A stretch of 64,000 nt of DNA, taken from positions 1 to 64,000 of the forward strand of contig CAMFJT010000002.1 in assembly GCA_945957125.1 (NCBI GenBank). Direction: 5' to 3'. The notes beneath the pieces are model-generated. The model did no database searches. It had not been told where the DNA came from and saw only the letters and a program-made list of their open reading frames with translations. Positions 10,087 to 17,119 of this stretch are shown here, piece after piece. Position 1 is the first letter of the stretch; each line of letters opens with the position of its first letter. A program made the translations under genes and the position numbers. The DNA comes from an uncultured Rhodospirillales bacterium. Its GTDB lineage: Bacteria; Pseudomonadota; Alphaproteobacteria; Reyranellales; Reyranellaceae.

Positions 10087-11568
10087 TTACGGGCCTTGGC
10101 GCGATAGCACGATCTCGATGCGCCGGTTTCGCTCGCGGCCTTCCGCCGTGGCATTGGACGCGATCGGCTCGGCATCGGCCCGCCCTTCGAAGCTCACCCG
10201 GGACGCATCGCCGACACCGGCCGCGACGACCGCGCTCGCCGCCTGGGCGCGGGCCGTGGAGAGCTGGGCATTGGACGGGAAGGCGATCGTGCGGACCGGC
10301 TGGTCGTCGGTGTAGCCGATCACCCGGATCTTGCCGGCTTCGCCGCCGAGTGCCTGCCCGATGCGGCTGAGCAGCGCCTTGAAGGCGGGCTGGACGGCCG
10401 CGCTGCCGGGCGCGAAGAGGCCGCTTCCGGCCACCCGCACGAGCGGCTGGGCGGCAGTGCCCGCGACCTCGGCGAGGCCTTGCTCGATGTCCGGCCGGAG
10501 GTTGTTGCGGACCCTGTCGAGTGCCGTCGGCTCCGGCGGCGGCAGAGGCCGCGGCTGCGGGGCGACCGTCGGCGGAGCATCGACGATCGCGGCGCGCACG
10601 ATCTCGGGCATCCGGGCCGGCGAGGCGTCCCGCGCGCGCGCCTGGAGGGTGTCGGACTCGATGTTGAGAGCGATCGAGAACCACGCGAACAGTGCCCCGA
10701 GCAGCCCGAGGCCGGCGCTGGCGGCGACCCAAAGGGGAACGCGCACGCGGCTTGCCCTGTAAGGTGCCGACACGCCTTTGACGTGCGGCGAGAGCTCGGC
10801 TGCAGCGGCCTTCTCCTGGCGAACGATGATGGCATGGACATCTTCGCGGATGCGCTTGACGTCGGCGCCGCCGCCGGCGGACGCGCGATAGCGGCCGACG
10901 AATCCGAGCGACAGGCAGAGATACATCAGCTTGATGACCGGCAGGAACTTGCGCGGGTTGTTGCACATCTGGCGGAGCAGCTCGAAGAAGCGCTCCTCGC
11001 CGCCGGCATCGCGATGGAAGGTGGCGACCAGCGGCTGCGCCCTCCAGCTTCCGCGGCTGCCCCAGGGGGTGCTGAGCACGACGTCGTCGAGGCTGGCGCA
11101 CAGCGCATAGTGCGCCGCGCGAAGCGATTCGGGATCCACGCCCCTGGCGCCTGCCTCCTGCTCGAAGATCCTGACCTGGCGGACCGTCCAGTCGCGCAGG
11201 TCGCCGGCGTCGGGCGGATTTGCGGTATTGCTCACCCGTGCCATGAGTTGGAGCAGCGGCGCGGCGGCGGCCGTGAGCGCCTCACCGCCGACCGTGGCAT
11301 TTCCGAGGCCCGCCGCAGGAGGCGGCATCGATCGCTCGACCGGCTCCGAAGACGGTGCCGGTGCCGGTGCCGGCGCCGGTGCCGGTGGTGCTGCCGGCGG
11401 CTGCCGGCGGCCGGGGCTGGGCCGGATGATCGTCCGGTTCGCCTCGTCGGGCACGGCCCTGCGTGCCGGATCGGCGGGCGGCAGAGCGGGCGCCGGCCGC
11501 GCTGCGGGGCCGACCTTGATGATCGTGCGGTTGGCTCCGTCGGGCTTCGCGAAGGGATCGTCGATCAT
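10087..11568 (-). CDS. tssL: type VI secretion system protein TssL (DotU/IcmH) with C-terminal OmpA-like domain
   Basis: YALCASLDDVVLSTPWGSRGSWRAQPLVATFHRDAGGEERFFELL; OmpA-like IRVIGYTDDQPVRTIAFPSNAQLSTARAQAASAVV. Confidence 0.93.
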   Translation of the reverse strand: MIDDPFAKPDGANRTIIKVGPAARPAPALPPADPARRAVPDEANRTIIRPSPGRRQPPAAPPAPAPAPAPAPSSEPVERSMPPPAAGLGNATVGGEALTAAAAPLLQLMARVSNTANPPDAGDLRDWTVRQVRIFEQEAGARGVDPESLRAAHYALCASLDDVVLSTPWGSRGSWRAQPLVATFHRDAGGEERFFELLRQMCNNPRKFLPVIKLMYLCLSLGFVGRYRASAGGGADVKRIREDVHAIIVRQEKAAAAELSPHVKGVSAPYRASRVRVPLWVAASAGLGLLGALFAWFSIALNIESDTLQARARDASPARMPEIVRAAIVDAPPTVAPQPRPLPPPEPTALDRVRNNLRPDIEQGLAEVAGTAAQPLVRVAGSGLFAPGSAAVQPAFKALLSRIGQALGGEAGKIRVIGYTDDQPVRTIAFPSNAQLSTARAQAASAVVAAGVGDASRVSFEGRADAEPIASNATAEGRERNRRIEIVLSRQGP

Positions 11569-11725
11569 GCGGGATTACATCACTGCAACCGGCCAGGTTG
11601 CCCAGAATAGCAGATCGCGCCCGGAATCCACGCCGGGGAAGCGACTGCCCCTCGCCTTCCTTGACCGCCCGGAAGCGCCGCGCCATTAAGAAGACCCTTC
11701 GGCACCGGAAGGAGAGTCCGCCGCG

Positions 11726-12523
11726 ATGTGCCTTGTCCCGTCACAGACGATCCTGAGCACGGACGAGACCGGCAGCATCGCGCCGCCCATCTTCACCTCG
11801 GTCGGCCAGGATGCCGTGAACGGGCCGGGCGACGTGTTCGTCATCCAGTCCCTGCTCAACAGAAGGTTGCCGCAGCCGCATATCGACATCCCGGTGTCCG
11901 GTACCATCGACCCCGGCACGATCCTCGCGATCAAGACGTTCCAGGCGATGGTGATGAACATGAATCCGCCCAGCGGCCATGTCGCGCCCGCCAGCGCGAC
12001 CTACTACGCCCTGGCGGCGCGGCCGCTGGTGAGCAAGAAGCCGCCGCCGCCGATGCGGTTCGGGCATGTCGGCATCGTGCCGCCGGAAGTGATCGAGGCC
12101 GCCAAGGCCTCGCATGCGCGCTGGAGCATTCCGGTATCGGTCACCCTCGCTCAATGGATCGTCGAGAGCGCCTGGGGCTCGGCCATGCCGCCCGACAGCA
12201 ACAACCCGTTCGGCATCAAGGCGCTCGACTCGCAGCCGGCGGTGGAGAGCGAGACCCGCGAGGTGGTCGACGGCAAGGTCGTGACCATCGTCGCGCGGTT
12301 CAGGCGGTTCGCCAGCCTCGCCGAAGCCTTCGAGGTCCACGGCAGGCTGCTGGCGACCGCCGCCCCCTACCAACCCGCGCGCGCCTTCCTCCAGGATCCG
12401 GACCGGTTCGCCGACGCGCTCACCGGCGTCTACGCGACCGATCCGCAATACGGCGAGACGCTCAAATGGGTGATGGAAAACTACAAGCTGAAGGCGCACG
12501 AGCCTTCCAGCCCCGCTCGCTGA
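11726..12523 (+). CDS. glucosaminidase-domain peptidoglycan hydrolase with N-terminal PG-binding-like region
   Basis: SHARWSIPVSVTLAQWIVESAWGSAMPPDSNNPFGIKAL...FRRFASLAEAFEVHGRLL; no obvious Sec signal. Confidence 0.8.
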   Translation: MCLVPSQTILSTDETGSIAPPIFTSVGQDAVNGPGDVFVIQSLLNRRLPQPHIDIPVSGTIDPGTILAIKTFQAMVMNMNPPSGHVAPASATYYALAARPLVSKKPPPPMRFGHVGIVPPEVIEAAKASHARWSIPVSVTLAQWIVESAWGSAMPPDSNNPFGIKALDSQPAVESETREVVDGKVVTIVARFRRFASLAEAFEVHGRLLATAAPYQPARAFLQDPDRFADALTGVYATDPQYGETLKWVMENYKLKAHEPSSPAR

Positions 12524-12527
12524 CGGT

Positions 12528-15500
12528 CTACCGCTCGAGCGTCACGGAATAGCGCATATTGCTTTCCGACACGTCCACGATGCGGCATCCCAGTAGCGCA
12601 GTGAGCCGCTCGAGGCCCCTGGCACTCAGATAGACCTGCTCGGACGGGCGCACCGGCCCACGGGCATCGCTACCGTAGCGCTGCGCGGTGAAAAACAGGC
12701 GACCGCCCGGCCTCAGCACGCCGACGAGGCTGCGCAGCACGCGCAGGGGATGGTCGACCTGCTCGAAGGCTTCGCAGAAGGTGATGAAGTCGGCCCGGTC
12801 CTCGCCGAGCACCCCGGCGATGTCGTCGCTGTCGAGATCGAACGCGTGTGCCTCGATGCCGTGCCGGCGCATGTCCTCGACATAGGGCAGCGACAGGTCG
12901 AGCCCGATCAGCCGCTTCCAGCGGTCCGGCGAACGTTTTTGCGCGATCCTCAGATACTGCCCGACGCCGCACGCTGCATCGACCATGATCCGCGCGTCTT
13001 GCGGGATGGCCGGCGCGAAGTGCTCGAACATCTGCTCGTAGCCGCGCCACTCGGCGTCGTTGGCCATCTTGGCGACGAAGTACGCATCCCGGCGGAAGCG
13101 TTCCTTGTTGTCGCTCGTCACCGGATTGAGGAACACCGAATGGCAGGCGAGGCAGAAGTCGTAGCAGGCGATCGGTGCAGGAGTCTCGCGCGTCGGCACC
13201 TGGGTGAAGGAGCCGCCGAAGATGCTCAGCGGTTCGGGCAACCGGCTCATCGGAATGCGCCATAGCGCCATCGTGTCCGGCCCTTCGCACACCGGGCAGT
13301 GCGTGACGGCGCGGTCGCCATAGATCGAGAAGAGGACCCCGGTATCGCCGCGCAGGGGGAAAGACCGCGGCGTCGTCGGCCGGTCGGCCACCGCTTCCGG
13401 TTCGGGCAATCTGCTTTCGATCGGTGCCGGATCGACGACCAACGGTTCAGGCACCGGCACTGCAGGCTTGAGGGCTGGGGCCTCGGGTACCGCGGGCTCG
13501 GGGACCGCAAGCTCGGGCACCGCAAGCTCGGGGGCCGCTGGCTGGAGCACTGCCGGCTCGATTGCCACGGGCGCGCATACGATCGGTTCGGAGACCATCG
13601 CCTCGAACGCCATCGCCTCGAACGCCCTCGGCTGTTGTCCCGCTTCGTCCATCCGTCGCTCGGGATGACGCGCCCTCAGCCGCCAGTATTCATAGGAACC
13701 TTGCTTGTAGAGAAGCTCCAGCGGTTCGTAATAGGCACCGGCCAGCTCGGCGAGCAGGCGGTCCCGTTCTTCCTGGCCGTCACGATTGATGCCGAAACGG
13801 CCCAGGTCGAGGATCAGCTCGTCGAAGGTCGAGGCGGTCCGCAACAGCAGATCCTGGTTCTCGGCGGTATACGAGTGCGTGACGTTGGTGATGACGCAGA
13901 CACTCTTGCGGCCGGCGCGTCGGTCGCCCAGCGTACAGACATCGGGGAAGAAACCCGGAACGTAAGCGAGGCGCCCGGGAAGGTCGGGATGGACCGCGGA
14001 CTGCAGACCGAGGTTGGACACGCCGACCGGGAAGCGGCGCCGGTCCCCCTCGTAACCCGTCACGGCGAAGCCATGTCGGGCCAGCAGCAACGATAGCCCG
14101 CCGCAGCCACTGCCGATCTCGACGATCTCCGTCGTCGCGGCGTCGAAGATCAGCGCGATCGCCTCGGCGATGGAACATTCGTGCTTCAGCAGGATCGCCT
14201 TGCCTTCCGCCTTGGCGGCATAGGCAGCGTCGGCCGGATAGTCCTTTCCCTCCCCTTCCATCCAGCCCTGCTGAAGAGCCGCCAGCTCGAGGTTGAAATC
14301 GGCGATGTCGAGCGCGAGCGGCATGCCCGCGCGCGCAGGAGGCGTCCCGACGACGACGGGAGGGCCGCCGGCACCGAGGATCCGCGAGGGACGCACGTGC
14401 CAGATCTCGCCTTCCGAGGGGATCCAGAGCCGATGCACGAAGTCGTGCAACCCGCGCAGCCGGGCCGTCAGGGAGGCGCCGGCGTCCGGCGATCCGGCTT
14501 CGCTCGGATCGAATCCGATGATCGCATCGTCGAACAGGGAGAGGCTGGCCAGTCGCTTCGCACGTGTGGCTTCGTCATCCGATCCGAAGACGAGCAACAG
14601 GCTCTTCTTGCCGGGCGGGATGGCGCCGACCCTGAACATGTCGAGATAGCGGTCGGCGGCCGGCTTCAGCCTTTCCTTCAGCCGGGGCACGAAGGGAGCC
14701 AATGCGTCCGCGCCGCGCTGCAGTGCCTCGAGGCCCGGCGGATCGAGCTCGAAAGCCAGCACGTCGAAGCCGGCGACCGCCAGGGCAAGAGCGAGGGAAT
14801 GGCCGATCGCCGAGCTCTGAACGATCGTCGTGTCGGCGGGGGTGAAGCCCCGCACGATGTACCGGACGATATCCTGCTCGCCGTCCGAGAGGAGGCAATC
14901 GCCCTCGCCGAGCAGATCACCGCATCCCAGCGTCGCGAGAGCCGTCCCGAGCGAGCTTCCGAAGTCGGGCGACGACGGATCGGAAAGGACGCGACGCAAG
15001 CCTGCGGGAAGATCGGCCGGCGGCGATACCGTCTTGCCGGGCGGCGCTTGCAGCACGGCCGGCACTTCGGTGCCGTCGATCGAATGCAGCAGCGCCATGA
15101 CGTCGTTGACCGTGGTGAAGGTCAGCTCGACGTCGGCCCGCTCGCAGGCCCGCGAAAGCCGATCGAAGATCGCGACCGTATCGGGATAGCAATGGGGGAT
15201 GAGCGAGCCCGGCTCCGACATGGCGTAGTAGTGATACATCGAATGCGCGTGCGTCTTGACGAACAGCCGGTCCTCGATGACGACCGAGTTCGCAAGCCAG
15301 CTCTCGACCATGAGATCGGTCTGCTTGAAGCGATCCCGATTGGGTGCGTAGTAGTAGTCGAGCGAGGAGTGATCGGCCTTGATCTTCGAGTTCCAGATGA
15401 AGAAGCGATCCGGCTTCATCACTGCGGAATTGCGACCGATCGCCATCGCCTGTGCCTCGGGCAGGTCGTAGGCACGCTGCAGGTCGAGTGGCAGGCACGT

Positions 15501-16256
15501 GAAGGGGGTTTCCATCCTGGGATCGCAAATCGAGCGGCCTGCCGGGAAGGTGAAATCGCCGAACCCGCCATGCCGCATGATCATGCCGAGCTCGTTCTCG
15601 ATCTGGCAGATTCGCGGATCTGAACCGGCCAGCGCCCAATTGCCGTGCACGAAACCCCAGCGATCGAACGGTGCACCGGTCTCGTTGGCGATCAATGAAG
15701 TCGCGAGCGAAAAGAAGAGGTCGAGCCGCGCTTGATCGAGCTCGCTCGTGCTGTGCGCATTGACCCAGTTGGAGACCGGGCTGTCGAAATGGGAGTGGTT
15801 GCGCGTCCACCATTCGTGGTGCACGTGCAGATGCATCTCGTGGCTGCCTTCGACGACCAGGGGCCTGATCGCACCGGTGACCTGCCGGTCCTGCTGCTCC
15901 GTACGCCGGCGGAAGACGACGCTGTCGTTCGGCACCCGCCGCGATTCGCCATCGTCGCCGGCGCCGGGATCGAGATAGTGCGCCACATAGACGCTGTAGA
16001 AGAGGCTGAGCTTCGAGGCATACGGCGAGCGGCGCGTCTGGCGCTGAAAATTCTCGACGGCCCTGAGGCTCTTGGCGCTCAGGCCCCCGCCCCACGGCTC
16101 GAAATGGTCGGCATGGAAGTAGTAGACCTTGCTCACGCCGCGGCGCTTGAGGATCTCGGCCAGCGGATCGGCAGCCAAGGCCGAGGACGGACCTGTCGAC
16201 AACTCCGGCTGAGGTTCGCCACCCACGCTGTCCATCTCGACACGATCCCTTTGCAA
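12528..16256 (-). CDS. multidomain protein: polysaccharide deacetylase-like N-terminus, Rossmann/methyltransferase-like modules, Pro/Ala/Glu repeat linker, C-terminal zinc-binding SAM methyltransferase
   Basis: Single 1242-aa frame. GVSKVYYFHADHFEPWGG...HVHHEWWTRNHSHFD; EIVEIGSGCGGLSLLLARHGF; CPVCEGP...CYDFCLACHSVFLNP; RIMVDAACGVGQYLRIA...VLRPGGRLFFTAQ. Confidence 0.78.
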   Translation of the reverse strand: MQRDRVEMDSVGGEPQPELSTGPSSALAADPLAEILKRRGVSKVYYFHADHFEPWGGGLSAKSLRAVENFQRQTRRSPYASKLSLFYSVYVAHYLDPGAGDDGESRRVPNDSVVFRRRTEQQDRQVTGAIRPLVVEGSHEMHLHVHHEWWTRNHSHFDSPVSNWVNAHSTSELDQARLDLFFSLATSLIANETGAPFDRWGFVHGNWALAGSDPRICQIENELGMIMRHGGFGDFTFPAGRSICDPRMETPFTCLPLDLQRAYDLPEAQAMAIGRNSAVMKPDRFFIWNSKIKADHSSLDYYYAPNRDRFKQTDLMVESWLANSVVIEDRLFVKTHAHSMYHYYAMSEPGSLIPHCYPDTVAIFDRLSRACERADVELTFTTVNDVMALLHSIDGTEVPAVLQAPPGKTVSPPADLPAGLRRVLSDPSSPDFGSSLGTALATLGCGDLLGEGDCLLSDGEQDIVRYIVRGFTPADTTIVQSSAIGHSLALALAVAGFDVLAFELDPPGLEALQRGADALAPFVPRLKERLKPAADRYLDMFRVGAIPPGKKSLLLVFGSDDEATRAKRLASLSLFDDAIIGFDPSEAGSPDAGASLTARLRGLHDFVHRLWIPSEGEIWHVRPSRILGAGGPPVVVGTPPARAGMPLALDIADFNLELAALQQGWMEGEGKDYPADAAYAAKAEGKAILLKHECSIAEAIALIFDAATTEIVEIGSGCGGLSLLLARHGFAVTGYEGDRRRFPVGVSNLGLQSAVHPDLPGRLAYVPGFFPDVCTLGDRRAGRKSVCVITNVTHSYTAENQDLLLRTASTFDELILDLGRFGINRDGQEERDRLLAELAGAYYEPLELLYKQGSYEYWRLRARHPERRMDEAGQQPRAFEAMAFEAMVSEPIVCAPVAIEPAVLQPAAPELAVPELAVPEPAVPEAPALKPAVPVPEPLVVDPAPIESRLPEPEAVADRPTTPRSFPLRGDTGVLFSIYGDRAVTHCPVCEGPDTMALWRIPMSRLPEPLSIFGGSFTQVPTRETPAPIACYDFCLACHSVFLNPVTSDNKERFRRDAYFVAKMANDAEWRGYEQMFEHFAPAIPQDARIMVDAACGVGQYLRIAQKRSPDRWKRLIGLDLSLPYVEDMRRHGIEAHAFDLDSDDIAGVLGEDRADFITFCEAFEQVDHPLRVLRSLVGVLRPGGRLFFTAQRYGSDARGPVRPSEQVYLSARGLERLTALLGCRIVDVSESNMRYSVTLER
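13430..13635. repeat. 15-bp-period degenerate tandem repeat encoding ELAVP/EPAVP/AFEAM-like pentapeptides
   Basis: Read directly: ...gcaccgcaagctcgg gcaccgcaagctcgg gggccgctggctgg...; protein AFEAMAFEAMVSEP...PELAVPELAVPEPAVPEAPALKPAVPVPEP. Confidence 0.8.
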
Positions 16257-16469
16257 TGTTCGTCCTGCTGCGCGGCATCAGGTCTGCCCGACCTGATAGG
16301 CCATCGCAAGCCGCGCGTTTCTCCGCGAGACCATACGCCCAATTGTGGTCAAACACCGTACGCGCACGGGACGCCCGACGCTGCTGCCCGAAAGACCCGA
16401 CGCGCAGGAGGGCGATAAGCTCGCCGCGCCATGCCCGCAGCGCGCCCTCCTCGCCCCCGACGCATGGTC

Positions 16470-17015
16470 TCAGGGCAGCGAGACCCTCGCCTGGCGTCCG
16501 CCACGCAACTCGACACGCTGCATCATGGAGCCGCCCTCGAGCTGAGAGGCCCCCTGCCACTTCACGCTGCTGGTGACATACCAGACCCCATCGGGCACGC
16601 GCGAAAAGGAGAAGCTGCCGGAGGAGTCGCAGCGAGTCGTGCGCAGGGTCGAGACATAGAGCGGATCGTCGCGATCGAACTTCTGCGCGCCGAGGCTGGC
16701 GGCGCGCATGCCGCGGCTCGTGCTGCCGAAGATCGCCGCCATGCGTGCGCGGGCGTAGGCGCTGTCGGGAATGAGGTTGGCCGACTGTCCGGCGCAGGTG
16801 TGGCTCGTGCCGCCGGCCTCGATGAGCGCCCGCCCGCTCACGCCGTTCGCGCCGCTCTTGCGCGCCCAGTCGACCTCCGAAGGCGCGACCGGCGTGGAAA
16901 GAGCGCTCTCCTGCGGGCCGAGCTGATCGCAGGCGCCGAGCGCGAAAACGAGTCCCGCAAGCAGGGCAGAAGGCTTCAAGGGGCCGGATCCTTCCTGTCC
17001 ATGGGCGGGGAGCAT
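16470..17015 (-). CDS. putative lipoprotein of unknown function
   Basis: MLPAHGQEGSGPLKPSALLAGLVFALGACDQLGPQ; lipobox ALGAC. Confidence 0.65.
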   Translation of the reverse strand: MLPAHGQEGSGPLKPSALLAGLVFALGACDQLGPQESALSTPVAPSEVDWARKSGANGVSGRALIEAGGTSHTCAGQSANLIPDSAYARARMAAIFGSTSRGMRAASLGAQKFDRDDPLYVSTLRTTRCDSSGSFSFSRVPDGVWYVTSSVKWQGASQLEGGSMMQRVELRGGRQARVSLP

Positions 17016-17119
17016 AACCCGGCGCACCGCACGTCCCTGTGTCCCTTTGGTGGTTGGCGCCGTCGCAACCACCGAGGTCGGAATTGACATCCACCCTTCC
17101 GCAACCGACGGTATGCGGC

